A stretch of DNA of 46,769 bases from an uncultured Chloroflexota bacterium (GCA_913045315.1 CAJWQJ010000004.1:68348-115116); one strand, 5' to 3'. Shown: positions 9,429-19,244, numbered from the stretch's first letter. The notes: generated from the sequence alone by a model not told the origin. Numbers and translations: made by a program.

Positions 9429-12400
9429 CTAAACTAAAACGCATGTATTAGGTCCCAATAATTCTTCTACCTTCTTCAATACATACATGCCATCTACATT
9501 AAAATCATAAGAAAGAAGAACTGTTTTTTTTGTACTTAGAACCTCTAAATTAACTTGGTTCTCTCCAGGGCACTCATGTAAAATCTTCAAAGCTTCTTTT
9601 ATTCTTACTTCATCTGCTCTTGGATCTTTACTTTCATGAAAAATCACTTTAAGTATAGGATGACTATTATTAGATTTACTGATATCTTCTACAACTCTTG
9701 ATGATTCAAAATCTAATGGATTCTCTCTATAATTATTTGCCATATTTATATTATCTTCCTTATTAATATTTTGAACCTGTAATTTTTCAATAACAGGTTG
9801 ATTTATTGAATCTTGAAATGCGAAATTTGTATCAGAAACATTAATAGAATCACTTTCAAAAATAATTGCTTGATCGCAATGAACTGACAATTCGTCATCT
9901 CTAAAACGAACCTTGCCAACTATTTGTAAAAGATTCCCAACCTCCAAACAATTTTGTACTTTTTTCAACACATTTTCCCAAACTATTACATTCAATATCC
10001 CGTCAAGTAACTGCAAATTAACATTAGCAAATGGTCTATTACCCCTAGTAAATCTTTCATTTACAGTTACAACTTGTCCAACAAAAGTCACTAATTGTCG
10101 ATCACTATAAGAACCGATATCAGCACAAGAGATAAGAATTTCAGAGGACTGTATTTTCGTTAAATCAAACTGGGCCATCTTGGTAGATAACATAATTCCA
10201 ATATGTTCTTTTTCCCAAATGCTTTTCTCTGAGTCCGAAGCATTATCAAACACCACAAGTTCAATTCCACTTAAAGGAGAACCAATTTCATCACCAAAAA
10301 GATCAAACATATTTCCCTGGCCATTTTTTTTGCTTCTGTGCTCTTCTTGAGAAAGGCGCATTATTCGATCCAAATTACCCAATAAAGTGTTTCTCTCAAT
10401 GCCTGAAGAGTCAAAAGTTCCAACTTTGATTAGACTTTCTAGTGAACGTCGATTTAAACCTTGTAAATCAACCCTATTAAGAAAATCACCAAAATCTTTA
10501 TATTCTCCATTCTCATCACGATCAATTGTTATACTAGCGATAGCAGATGTACTTACATTTTTAACTACTCCAAGTCCAAATCTAATTGCAGAAACTTCAG
10601 CATCTTCTTCAATAGAAAACTCAGAATAACTTTTGTTGATATCTGGAGATAAAACAGGAATTCCTAATCTGCGGCATTCAGTAATAACACTAGTTAGCTT
10701 TTCAATATTCCCTATCCTAGAATTTAAAACAGCAACCATATATTCAATAGTATAGTTAGCTTTTAGATATGCTGTCCAATAAGCAATTAATGCATAACTA
10801 ACGCTATGGGCTTTATTGAATGCATATCCTGCAAAGGGTTCTATCAGATTAAATATAGAATCCGCTTCGGATTCAGTATATCCTTCTCTAATCGCTCCAT
10901 CAATAAAGTTTTGCCTTTCTTGAATCATAATTTCCGGGACTTTTTTTCCCATAGCTTTACGAAATATATCCGCTTGACCAAGAGAATAGCCTGCAAATTT
11001 TCTTACAATAAATAGCACCTGATCTTGATATACTATTACACCATGTGTCTCTTTTAAAATTTCCATTAGATCAGGATGAGGATACCTAATATCTTGTTTG
11101 CCATTTTTGGCAGCAATATAGGATGGTATGTGATCCATAGGTCCAGGTCGATATAGTGCTATCATTGCTGCAATATCCATAAATGTTGTAGGAGCAAGTT
11201 CTTTAATATGTTTGCGCATAGCTTGTCCTTCAAGCTGAAAAACTTCAGTCGTCTCACCAGAAGCTAAGAGATTATAAGTTTCCAGGTTATCCAACTTAAG
11301 AGAAGATAAATCAATGAATTCATTGTGACGCTTATGAATAAGATTGATAGCTTTCTGAACTGTTGTAAGATTAGCAAGGCCTAGAAAATCCATCTTAAGT
11401 AAGCCAAGTTCAGCAATATGCTCCATAGAAAATTGCGTCATTGGAATTCCAGTTTCATCAGTACTCTTAATAGGCCTCTGTAGAGGCACATATTCAGTAA
11501 GTGGTTTTGCAGATATAACTACACCTGCTGCATGGGTGCCTGCATTCCTTACAAGTCCTTGCATCTTTTCAGCTGTATTTAGTAACTGTCCTGATTGCAT
11601 ATCAACTTGAGCAATATTTCTTAATTCATCACTTGCATTAATTGCTTCTTGTAGAGTTTTTACTCTTGCAGGAATTAATCTTGCTACCTTATCAACTTCT
11701 GGAAGCGGTATAGCCATTGCTCGTCCTACATCTCGAACAGCTGCTCTAGGACCTAAAGTTCCAAAGGTAATAATTTGAGCAACATGTTCTTTCCCATATT
11801 TGTTTGCTACATACTTAATAATTTCATCTCGACGATCATCTTGGAAATCCATATCAATATCCGGCATTTCTTTACGTTCAATATTAAGAAATCTTTCAAA
11901 AACTAAGGAATATTCAAGTGGATCTATATCTGTAACTTTTAAACAATATAAAACAAGACTAGATGCAGCACTTCCACGAATAGCAAAAAGTATCTCATGA
12001 TCACGTGCAAAAGTTACAATATCCCAAACTACTAAGAAATAATTAGCAAATCCTGTTACTGAAATTACATCTAATTCATATTCGAGTCTATCTGTATAAC
12101 GATGATCAAAATTAGGATTGCGATCTTTAAGACCTTCCCAACATAATTGCTCCAAAAAACTTTGTGGTTGCATTTCTTCTGAAAGATTAGGTTGAGGAAG
12201 CTCTACTCGATCAAATTGCAAATCAATATCACATTTATTCGCTATTACGATAGTATTATTAATCGCACTAGGAAATTGGGAAAATAAAACGCTCATTTCA
12301 TCAGGGGATTTCAGGTAATAATCATCGCCCTCCATCTTAAAGCGTTTCTGATCATGCAAAGTTGAATTTGTTGAGATGCATAATTTAATATCATGTAATT

Positions 12401-13034
12401 TATAGTCATCAGGATAAGTATAGTGGGAATCACCAGTTGCAACCAATTCAGCATTTAACCTACTACTAAAATCAACTAATATTTTATTAACTTCAACTAA
12501 CTCTGGAACTTTTGGATGAAGTTGAAGTTCAATATAAAAATCTTCTCCAAAAATATTCATGAGCTTTGTGGCGTTTTCAAAAGCGCCATCTAGATCTCCC
12601 TCAGAGATAGGTCGAGCTAATGGACCATTTAGACAACCAGAAAGAGCTATAATTCCTTCTTTATAATTTTCCAAAATGTTCCAATCAATTCGAGGATATC
12701 GGTAAAACCCTCTTAAATGAGAAAACGTACTCATTTTCAGTAAATTTTTATAACCAACGTTATTCTTTGCTAATAAAACTAAGTGATAAGGTTTGTCCGA
12801 AGAGTTTTTTGTAGAAATAACATTGTTAGATAAATAAACCTCACAACCTATTATTGGCTTTATATTTTGCTCAATACATTCTTTATAGAAAGCTAAGGCA
12901 CCAGACATATTCCCATGATCAGTAATTGCTAAGGCAGGCATGCCTAATTCCTTACAACGGTTAACTAATCGAGAAATGTTGCTGAATCCATCAAGTAAAC
13001 TAAATTCAGTGTGATTGTGAAGATGAACAAACAT
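9429..13034 (-). CDS. dnaE: DNA polymerase III alpha subunit
   Basis: The replicative polymerase of the DnaE type, 1201 residues (E. coli 1160). Order of domains: N-terminal PHP domain with VHLHNHTEFSLLDG and AITDHGNMSG; polymerase core with the catalytic-Asp region PDIDMDFQDDRRDE and GTHAAGVVIS; beta-clamp-binding and helix-hairpin-helix region; and an OB-fold (VTFVGQVVTVNERFTRGNR) near the C-terminus. The PHP histidines are present, so it may retain metal binding. I chose the ATG at 13034 rather than the upstream GTG at 13043, because GAGGTGA sits eight bases before the ATG and would overlap the GTG. It is divergent from recA and convergent with ileS. Confidence 0.97.
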   Translation of the reverse strand: MFVHLHNHTEFSLLDGFSNISRLVNRCKELGMPALAITDHGNMSGALAFYKECIEQNIKPIIGCEVYLSNNVISTKNSSDKPYHLVLLAKNNVGYKNLLKMSTFSHLRGFYRYPRIDWNILENYKEGIIALSGCLNGPLARPISEGDLDGAFENATKLMNIFGEDFYIELQLHPKVPELVEVNKILVDFSSRLNAELVATGDSHYTYPDDYKLHDIKLCISTNSTLHDQKRFKMEGDDYYLKSPDEMSVLFSQFPSAINNTIVIANKCDIDLQFDRVELPQPNLSEEMQPQSFLEQLCWEGLKDRNPNFDHRYTDRLEYELDVISVTGFANYFLVVWDIVTFARDHEILFAIRGSAASSLVLYCLKVTDIDPLEYSLVFERFLNIERKEMPDIDMDFQDDRRDEIIKYVANKYGKEHVAQIITFGTLGPRAAVRDVGRAMAIPLPEVDKVARLIPARVKTLQEAINASDELRNIAQVDMQSGQLLNTAEKMQGLVRNAGTHAAGVVISAKPLTEYVPLQRPIKSTDETGIPMTQFSMEHIAELGLLKMDFLGLANLTTVQKAINLIHKRHNEFIDLSSLKLDNLETYNLLASGETTEVFQLEGQAMRKHIKELAPTTFMDIAAMIALYRPGPMDHIPSYIAAKNGKQDIRYPHPDLMEILKETHGVIVYQDQVLFIVRKFAGYSLGQADIFRKAMGKKVPEIMIQERQNFIDGAIREGYTESEADSIFNLIEPFAGYAFNKAHSVSYALIAYWTAYLKANYTIEYMVAVLNSRIGNIEKLTSVITECRRLGIPVLSPDINKSYSEFSIEEDAEVSAIRFGLGVVKNVSTSAIASITIDRDENGEYKDFGDFLNRVDLQGLNRRSLESLIKVGTFDSSGIERNTLLGNLDRIMRLSQEEHRSKKNGQGNMFDLFGDEIGSPLSGIELVVFDNASDSEKSIWEKEHIGIMLSTKMAQFDLTKIQSSEILISCADIGSYSDRQLVTFVGQVVTVNERFTRGNRPFANVNLQLLDGILNVIVWENVLKKVQNCLEVGNLLQIVGKVRFRDDELSVHCDQAIIFESDSINVSDTNFAFQDSINQPVIEKLQVQNINKEDNINMANNYRENPLDFESSRVVEDISKSNNSHPILKVIFHESKDPRADEVRIKEALKILHECPGENQVNLEVLSTKKTVLLSYDFNVDGMYVLKKVEELLGPNTCVLV

Positions 13035-13062
13035 TAATCTCACCTCAATTAAGCATATGCTA

Positions 13063-13092
13063 ATTATAGCTCGACATTGAGGTTATCAACAA
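13063..13092 (-). promoter_or_regulatory. Promoter of dnaE
   Basis: On the minus strand a perfect TATAAT (13068-13063) is preceded after 18 bases by TTGTTG (13092-13087); an alternative -35, TTGATA, has a 15-base spacer. It lies about 30 bases upstream of the dnaE ATG, in the 196-base divergent region shared with recA. Confidence 0.6.
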
Positions 13093-13148
13093 GTAAAAAA
13101 ACAGCAGAATTTTTACATTTCTTTCTAGTGAATAAAAAAATCTATCAG

Positions 13149-13163
13149 GTAAGATATCCTTAC
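13149..13163. promoter_or_regulatory. Palindrome upstream of recA, possible operator
   Basis: GTAAG-ATATC-CTTAC is a 15-base interrupted palindrome with perfect 5-base arms. It ends five bases before the recA -35 element. It is neither a Gram-positive nor an E. coli LexA box, so its role as a damage-response operator is only a guess. Confidence 0.35.
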
Positions 13164-13167
13164 TGTA

Positions 13168-13196
13168 TTGTGGGCATAATTTTGCTATGGTACACT
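13168..13196 (+). promoter_or_regulatory. Probable recA promoter
   Basis: TTGTGG (13168-13173), a 17-base spacer and TACACT (13191-13196) lie 35 bases before the chosen recA ATG. The match is moderate. An overlapping TATGGT at 13186 has poor spacing. Confidence 0.5.
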
Positions 13197-13230
13197 TCAT
13201 ATGTCGCATATTCAGTGGAAGGAAATAATT

Positions 13231-14268
13231 ATGCCTCCTACTACAAGCAACGACGGCCTCGCACTTGCCCTAACTCAGATTGAACGTCAATTCGGAAAAG
13301 GCTCAATTATGCGTTTGGGTGAAATCGTAGATAAACTTGGAGTTGACGCAACACCTACTGGTTCTCTTTCACTAGATTTAGCTTTAGGAATTGGTGGATT
13401 GCCAAAAGGCAGAGTAGTGGAAGTTTTTGGGGCTGAGGCATCAGGTAAAACCACTTTATCATTGCATGTTGTTGCTGAAGTGCAAAAAAACGGTGGTTTG
13501 GCTGCATTTATCGATGCAGAACACGCTCTAGATCCAAGTTATGCAAAGCGAATAGGCGTCTCTATAGATGAATTACTGATATCACAGCCTGATTATGCAG
13601 AACAAGCACTAGAAATAACAGATTACTTAGTTCGTAGTGGGTCAGTAGATATTATTGTAATTGATAGTGTTGCTGCTCTTGTCCCCAAAAATGAAATGGA
13701 AGGAGACATGGGTGATTCTCACATAGGTTTACAAGCACGTTTGATGTCCCAAGCGTTAAGAAAATTAACAGCATCCATTCATAAGTCAGAATGTACAGTT
13801 ATATTTATAAACCAACTTCGCGAAAAAGTGGGAGTGATGTTTGGAAGTCCAGAAACAACTCCTGGCGGACGGGCATTAAAATTCTACTCTTCCGTACGAA
13901 TAGACACAAGAAGAATAGAAAGCATTAAACAAGGAAATGAAATTGTAGGAAATAAAGTTCGAGCCCGAGTAGTGAAAAACAAAGTTGCTCCACCATTCCG
14001 AGTAGCAGAATTCGATATAATGTTTAGTAAAGGAATTTCAAAAGAGTCAGATTTACTGGACCTCGGTACAAACTTAGAAATAATCCGCAAATCAGGAGCA
14101 TTTTATTCCTATGGTGACCTAAGGCTTGGACAAGGAAGAGAAACAGCTAAACTGTTCCTTGAGGAAAACAAAGACACTGCCAAAGAAATAGAAGATAACA
14201 TCCGCTCACTATCAGAACTACCGGTTATCATTCAGGACTCAAACACTGATAATTCTAATCCTGAGTAA
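13231..14268 (+). CDS. recA: RecA recombinase
   Basis: A 345-residue RecA: ATP-dependent strand exchange on single-stranded DNA and co-protease of the SOS response. Visible motifs are Walker [10 protein letters not shown], Walker B region [12 protein letters not shown], the L1 loop region [19 protein letters not shown], and L2 with [20 protein letters not shown]. The acidic C-terminal tail is short. The open frame extends upstream to an ATG at 13201, but GGAAGGA lies eight bases before the ATG at 13231, and the protein from there ([19 protein letters not shown]) begins like other RecAs; the upstream ATG would also fall almost on the promoter. Transcribed divergently from dnaE. Confidence 0.97.
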   Translation: MPPTTSNDGLALALTQIERQFGKGSIMRLGEIVDKLGVDATPTGSLSLDLALGIGGLPKGRVVEVFGAEASGKTTLSLHVVAEVQKNGGLAAFIDAEHALDPSYAKRIGVSIDELLISQPDYAEQALEITDYLVRSGSVDIIVIDSVAALVPKNEMEGDMGDSHIGLQARLMSQALRKLTASIHKSECTVIFINQLREKVGVMFGSPETTPGGRALKFYSSVRIDTRRIESIKQGNEIVGNKVRARVVKNKVAPPFRVAEFDIMFSKGISKESDLLDLGTNLEIIRKSGAFYSYGDLRLGQGRETAKLFLEENKDTAKEIEDNIRSLSELPVIIQDSNTDNSNPE

Positions 14269-14335
14269 AAGCAGCATAGCTTATGGGTAATTTTTTTGAC
14301 TTGCAATCCAATACTACGATCTGCTTCATACAAAA

Positions 14336-15679
14336 ATGATCCTCAAAAAAAGCTTAAAGCCAATACTTGCCTTAATAATTTCTCTATTATCCGTCATGAG
14401 TACTTATGATTACATATTAGCAGAAACCATTACAACAGATACAAATAATAAATATATAAATATTTCAATAGTTTCCGAATTCCCTGATTCTATAAAATTC
14501 CATATTTCCTCTGAAAAACCCATCCCGTATAATACCCTAACACTGAAATATAAAATTTTAGGAACAAAAGCAACTCAAACAGAAAATCTTCAAATAGATC
14601 AAAATAAGTCAGTTGATAAAACCATAACGATACAAACATCAACATCTAAATCGTACATCCCTCCTGGAGCAGAAATTGAATACTGGTATGAATTAAGTAC
14701 AAAAGAAAAAAACATCTACTCAAGTGTCAGGAGTACCTATATCCTAACTGATCCATCATATGAATGGCAGTTAATTGAAAATCAAAATGGCTACATTTAT
14801 TTTCATGATTTTGATAACGCATCAGCAAAATTAATACTTGAAAATGCGACGAATACCTATCTGAGTATAAGTCAGTTACTTGGGTTAAAAAGTGATAAAC
14901 CTTTACGGATAACCGTCTACAATAATTGGAAAGAATTAAAGGCTATTTTGCCTCCAAGAAGTGAAGTTCAAGAAGAATCACTCATAACTGAAGGAATGTC
15001 ATTTGGAGATACTGGAGTAATTGTTTTACTAGGAAACAGAGATGCAATCATCGGAATAACCATGCATGAAACAGTTCATTTCACATTACGTAATGCAATG
15101 GGAGATGTTTCTTGGTCAATTCCTGATTGGTTAAATGAAGGTTTGGCTGAATATGCTAATACCGAAAGTGATGGGAAATATAATTACATCATTTCAAAGG
15201 CTATTAATGATAATTCGTTATTTCCCATCACTTCACTTACAAAATTTCCGGGTAAACCAGATGATGTAATACTTGCATACGGTCAATCAAAAAGCATTGT
15301 CACCTTTTTAATTAACTCATATGGCGATAATGCTTTTCAGAAATTGATTGATTATTTACGCCAAGGAAATCATATTGATTCAGCTTTAGTAGATGCATAT
15401 GGATTCAATAGAACTGAAATTGATAACAAATGGCGTGAATCTATAGGAGCAACAAAGATTGATGCATTAAATACTTCTTCATTACCCACAGCAATACCTC
15501 AAAATATCCCACTACCTTCGAATGCTGCAACCTTTAGCGAAAATATTGAAACTGAAAAACCTCAAGAAAAATCATGTGTTTTTCGTAATTCAAATTCTAA
15601 CGAGATAAGTCTATCAGGTGGAATGTTATTCTTATTACTTTTTCATAGTTTTAAAAAGAAAATCCTATGGAAAAAATAA
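14336..15679 (+). CDS. Secreted zinc peptidase (MA family, HExxH) with C-terminal anchor-like tail
   Basis: A 447-residue secreted metallopeptidase. An N-terminal signal peptide (about residues 1-29, cut after a LAE-like site) precedes a beta-rich region. The gluzincin peptidase domain follows, with HETVH at 244-248 and NEGLAEY containing the likely third ligand Glu268. The tail is unusual: Cys414 followed by a short polar stretch (FRNSNSNE), a hydrophobic segment (GGMLFLLLF) and a basic end (KKK...KK). This is the Cys-plus-membrane-plus-basic pattern of a sorting signal, and it resembles the tail of the stalk protein at 32490-33275. Substrate unknown. The ATG has a weak ribosome-binding site. 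It converges on oppC with 26 bases between stops. Confidence 0.8.
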   Translation: MILKKSLKPILALIISLLSVMSTYDYILAETITTDTNNKYINISIVSEFPDSIKFHISSEKPIPYNTLTLKYKILGTKATQTENLQIDQNKSVDKTITIQTSTSKSYIPPGAEIEYWYELSTKEKNIYSSVRSTYILTDPSYEWQLIENQNGYIYFHDFDNASAKLILENATNTYLSISQLLGLKSDKPLRITVYNNWKELKAILPPRSEVQEESLITEGMSFGDTGVIVLLGNRDAIIGITMHETVHFTLRNAMGDVSWSIPDWLNEGLAEYANTESDGKYNYIISKAINDNSLFPITSLTKFPGKPDDVILAYGQSKSIVTFLINSYGDNAFQKLIDYLRQGNHIDSALVDAYGFNRTEIDNKWRESIGATKIDALNTSSLPTAIPQNIPLPSNAATFSENIETEKPQEKSCVFRNSNSNEISLSGGMLFLLLFHSFKKKILWKK

Positions 15680-15705
15680 TGGCTTTAAAGGAATCATCAT
15701 TTCAA

Positions 15706-16623
15706 TTATCTGCTTCTAGGGTTAAAAAAATCATTAATTGCATCTCCCAGTAAATTCCATGCAAATATCAATAGTGCTACAACTAGCACAGGGGGAATTA
15801 ACATATGGGGATAGTTTTGAAGAACACTGATGTTTTGTGCTTCTCGAATCATATTTCCCAAACTTGGCGTGGGAGGTTGGATACCAATTCCTAGCCAACT
15901 TAATATTACTTCAGCCCCTACAATCGATCCCATCCCCATTGTTAAAACCACTATAATTGGAGGAAGTGCATTGGGAAAAACATGTTTAAGTAAAACCCTT
16001 GGAGTTGAGGCTCCAATTGCTTTTCCTGCTACAACATATTCAAATTCTCTTATTTGCAAAACTTGACCTCGAACCATTCTTGCTATACCTACCCAACCAA
16101 AAGCTGCTAAGGATCCAAAAACAATTACATAATCAATAACTCCCCATTGAACCAATCCCTCAATGAAGGTTGTATCTTCAATTTCTCTTGCCCAATTTAT
16201 CAAACGCGGACGAATTGTAGCAGCAATAAGAATAACCAATAGTAATCCTGGAAATGCGAGGAATATATCTCCAATTCTCATCACTAGAGAATCTATCCAT
16301 CCTCCACAATATCCCGACATTAAACCCAGGAAAATTCCTAATACAACACCACCAGTAACTACAGCGGCAAAAGTTATAATCAAATTAGTTCTTAAACTAT
16401 AAATTATCCTACTAAAGTGATCTCTTCCAACAAAATCTGTTCCAAGAAAATGCTCCATACTTGGACCTTGTCTTACACTAGATAGATCTTGTTCGGCATA
16501 ATCATAGGGAGCAATTACCGAAGAAAAAATGCCACCACCATACGCCATAATCAATACAAACATTGCAAATATTACCTTAGGACGCATCCAAAATTTCTTA
16601 TTCTTCGAATTATGGCCAATCAT
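15706..16623 (-). CDS. Peptide/dipeptide ABC transporter permease (OppC/DppC-type)
   Basis: A 305-residue inner-membrane permease of the BPD-transport family. It has an N-terminal OppC-type region with the first membrane helix (residues 11-33), then several further helices. The EAA-type loop contacting the ATPase is present (GKAIGASTPRVLLKHVFPNALPPIIV). The end EVILSWLGIGIQPPTPSLGNMI is a typical DppC/OppC signature. It is the last gene of the prfB - binding protein - oppB - oppC operon, 16 bases after oppB. No ATPase gene follows. The ribosome-binding site is weak (AGGATA is somewhat far). Confidence 0.9.
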   Translation of the reverse strand: MIGHNSKNKKFWMRPKVIFAMFVLIMAYGGGIFSSVIAPYDYAEQDLSSVRQGPSMEHFLGTDFVGRDHFSRIIYSLRTNLIITFAAVVTGGVVLGIFLGLMSGYCGGWIDSLVMRIGDIFLAFPGLLLVILIAATIRPRLINWAREIEDTTFIEGLVQWGVIDYVIVFGSLAAFGWVGIARMVRGQVLQIREFEYVVAGKAIGASTPRVLLKHVFPNALPPIIVVLTMGMGSIVGAEVILSWLGIGIQPPTPSLGNMIREAQNISVLQNYPHMLIPPVLVVALLIFAWNLLGDAINDFFNPRSR

Positions 16624-16639
16624 ATATTAAAAATATATC

Positions 16640-17572
16640 CTATCCTGTTAATCTTATTCTTGGATCCACGTAACAATACAAAAGGTCAACAATTAAATTA
16701 GTTAATGAAAATGCAAAAGCAACTATCAGAGTTATAGCCATTATTACTGGATAATCACGACTTAAAATCGAATCTACCGCTAATCTACCTATACCAGGAA
16801 TACCAAATATAGTTTCAGTAATAAATGCACCTTCAACTAATGTAGCAAGACTTAAACCAAGTACCGTTATTAATGGAATAAGGGCATTTTTCATTACATG
16901 TCTTGTATTTACCTGAAAATCTGATAATCCTTTAGCATGAGCAGTTCTGACGAAATCCTGATTAATTACTTCAAGAAAACTTGCCCGAGTAAGGCGTGTC
17001 ATAACTGCAATTCCAGGAAACCCTAATACGATTACAGGCATAATAGCACTCAAACTTGTAATACCATCCCATCCTGAAGTGGGTAATAGATGAAATTTAA
17101 CTCCAAAAAACATAATAAGAAGTGGAGCAGATATAAATACCGGGGTTGCATAGAAAAAAAGACCAAATCCTACTAAGAAAGTATCCATTAAAGTTCCTTG
17201 CCTGATCGCTGCAAGAACCCCAAGAGGGATGCCTATTCCTATGGAGATTATCATTGCAGCCAAACCTAATTGGAAGGAAATACCAATTTTTTTTGTAATT
17301 AATTCAGCTACTGTTCGTCCTGAAAACGAATAACTTTCACCAAAATCTCCATTTAGAGCATCAAATACATAGTTTGTGTACTGATATAAAAATGGATCAT
17401 TAAGACCCATTTTCTCTCTCATTCTTTCAATTGATTCTGGTGTAGCCTTAGGTCCTAACCTAACCATTGCTGGATCACCCGGACCATAGAATCCCATTGT
17501 AAAAGTAACAAAGCTAATTATTGCAAGTACTAGAGGAAACCAAAGAACACGTTTTATCACATAAGCAACCAA
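16640..17572 (-). CDS. Peptide/dipeptide ABC transporter permease (OppB/DppB-type)
   Basis: A 310-residue permease with about six membrane helices. The N-terminus YVIKRVLWFPLVLAIISFVTF and the motif GPGDPA are typical of OppB/DppB. The cytoplasmic EAA loop appears as TAHAKGLSDFQVNTRHVMKNALIPLITV, and the end has ETIFGIPGIGRLAVDSI. The start is TTG: AAAGGAG stands five bases ahead and no Met codon lies nearby. It follows the substrate-binding lipoprotein by 32 bases and forms the heterodimeric channel with the OppC-type protein. Confidence 0.9.
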   Translation of the reverse strand: MVAYVIKRVLWFPLVLAIISFVTFTMGFYGPGDPAMVRLGPKATPESIERMREKMGLNDPFLYQYTNYVFDALNGDFGESYSFSGRTVAELITKKIGISFQLGLAAMIISIGIGIPLGVLAAIRQGTLMDTFLVGFGLFFYATPVFISAPLLIMFFGVKFHLLPTSGWDGITSLSAIMPVIVLGFPGIAVMTRLTRASFLEVINQDFVRTAHAKGLSDFQVNTRHVMKNALIPLITVLGLSLATLVEGAFITETIFGIPGIGRLAVDSILSRDYPVIMAITLIVAFAFSLTNLIVDLLYCYVDPRIRLTG

Positions 17573-17604
17573 GTAGTCTCCTTTAAATGGACAACTGCTT
17601 TTAA

Positions 17605-19239
17605 TTATTTTTCAATATAAACATATTTGAGTTTAGGTATTATCAAAGGAGTAAGCAGATAACCTTTTACATGAGGTTTAATCAAAACCATATTTTCTCC
17701 ACTATGCCATAAAGGAATAATTGGAGCATCTTGAACTATAATTTTTTCCGCCTCATTATAAAGCAGTTTCCTCTCTTCCCAAGATTGTTTAATCCGAGCA
17801 TCTTCGAGCAAAGTATCAACATTAACATTATTGTAACCCGTGTGATTTAATGGACTTTTTGAATGAAAATTAACATCTAAAAAGTTTTCAGGATCAGGGT
17901 AATCGGCCTGCCATCCCATACCAGCAAACGATTGAAAAGTTCTAGCATTAAGGTCATCCAAAAATGTTGCCCATTCAACCTGTTCAATTTCCACATTTAA
18001 TAAAAGTTCATCTATCCATGATTGGGTAATTACCTGTAGGTCTAAACCAACACTTCCTCCCATTCCTGGTACAGTAATAATTATTCTAGGAACATTGTTA
18101 CTATACTTAGAATTTAAGATAAGTTCTCGCGCAAGTTCCAAATTATACTCATAATCTGGATTGATCTGATTAAACTCCAAATTATATCCGGGGAAATTTG
18201 GAGGTAAGATTCCATTTGCAGGTACAACAAGATCTAAAAGCACTTGACTCGCAATCAACTGCTTATTTATAGACATTGCAAGAGCTTTCCTAATATTAGG
18301 ATCATCAAAAGGAGGCATAGAAACATTAAATCCAATATAGGTAAGATCGAATCCAGGTATTGCCACAACAACTTCAGAATTTAAAGGGTCATCCACATTA
18401 GAAATACGATCAAGATCAGCTACACCTACGCCTGTAATATCTATCTCATTATTTTCATACATTGCTAAAGCAGAACCACCACTTAATTTAAAAATTACAT
18501 AATCTAACTTGGGCAAATTTAGATAGTAATTAGGATTTTTACGAAGAATTAACTCTTCGCCAACAACATATTTATCAAGAATGAAAGGGCCAGTTCCATT
18601 TGGGTTAAGAAACCAAGAATTATCATTCTTTTCTATATCATTTCTGTCAACCACAAATGAAACTGGGTAAGTAAGTTTACTCAAAAAATATGCTTTGGGT
18701 TGATCAATAGAAATACTAATAGTCATCTCGTCTAAAACTTTTACACCAGATATTTTTTTGGTTATCCCATTCATCACATCATCTGAGCCAACTATATCTC
18801 CAAGAAAATTTTTAACTGTTGGGCTCATAGTAGAGGGATTTAAAGCTCTTTCTAATGAATATTCAACATCATAAGCTGTGACTTTTCTGCCATTTTGAAA
18901 CTTAGCATTATCTCTAAGATAAAAAGTATAAGTAATACCATCTGCACTAATGTCCCAACTTTCTGCAAGATCTGGGACAACCAACAAGTCAGGAGAAATA
19001 GTTACTAGTCCACTAAATAATTCTACAACGATAGTAGCAGAGGTAGTATCACTTACATGATGAGGATCAAGAGTAGGAACATCATCCCAAATTCTACGAA
19101 AAACAGAATCTTCAATGCTTTCACCCAAAGTATCATTTGAGGAATCGATTTTAACATTTGTGTTGTTTTCAATACATCCAAAACAACCAATTATCAAAAT
19201 AATCAATAAACCAGAAACAAAGTATCTAAAGTTTCTCAT
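17605..19239 (-). CDS. Peptide-binding lipoprotein (SBP family 5, OppA/DppA-like)
   Basis: A 544-residue extracytoplasmic solute-binding protein of family 5. The signal peptide ends in a lipobox (LIIG-Cys19; a second Cys at 22), so it is probably a lipoprotein held at the membrane. Family features are DVPTLDPHHVSDTTSA near the N-terminus, WDISADGITYTFYLRDNAKFQNG, and the hinge and late motif WQADYPDPENFL. It captures peptides or similar nutrients and hands them to the OppB/OppC pair downstream. Its ATG is only five bases after the prfB stop codon, and its ribosome-binding site (GGAAAT) lies within the end of prfB, so translation may be coupled. Confidence 0.9.
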   Translation of the reverse strand: MRNFRYFVSGLLIILIIGCFGCIENNTNVKIDSSNDTLGESIEDSVFRRIWDDVPTLDPHHVSDTTSATIVVELFSGLVTISPDLLVVPDLAESWDISADGITYTFYLRDNAKFQNGRKVTAYDVEYSLERALNPSTMSPTVKNFLGDIVGSDDVMNGITKKISGVKVLDEMTISISIDQPKAYFLSKLTYPVSFVVDRNDIEKNDNSWFLNPNGTGPFILDKYVVGEELILRKNPNYYLNLPKLDYVIFKLSGGSALAMYENNEIDITGVGVADLDRISNVDDPLNSEVVVAIPGFDLTYIGFNVSMPPFDDPNIRKALAMSINKQLIASQVLLDLVVPANGILPPNFPGYNLEFNQINPDYEYNLELARELILNSKYSNNVPRIIITVPGMGGSVGLDLQVITQSWIDELLLNVEIEQVEWATFLDDLNARTFQSFAGMGWQADYPDPENFLDVNFHSKSPLNHTGYNNVNVDTLLEDARIKQSWEERKLLYNEAEKIIVQDAPIIPLWHSGENMVLIKPHVKGYLLTPLIIPKLKYVYIEK

Positions 19240-19244
19240 TAAAT

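Noticed and set aside
13082-13092. DnaA box (replication origin) near dnaE/recA
   Set aside because: One imperfect TTATCAACA-like match only; no cluster and no dnaA or dnaN nearby.
13201-13230. An earlier recA start at 13201
   Set aside because: It lies almost on the promoter and lacks a Shine-Dalgarno sequence; the ATG at 13231 has GGAAGGA and the expected N-terminus.
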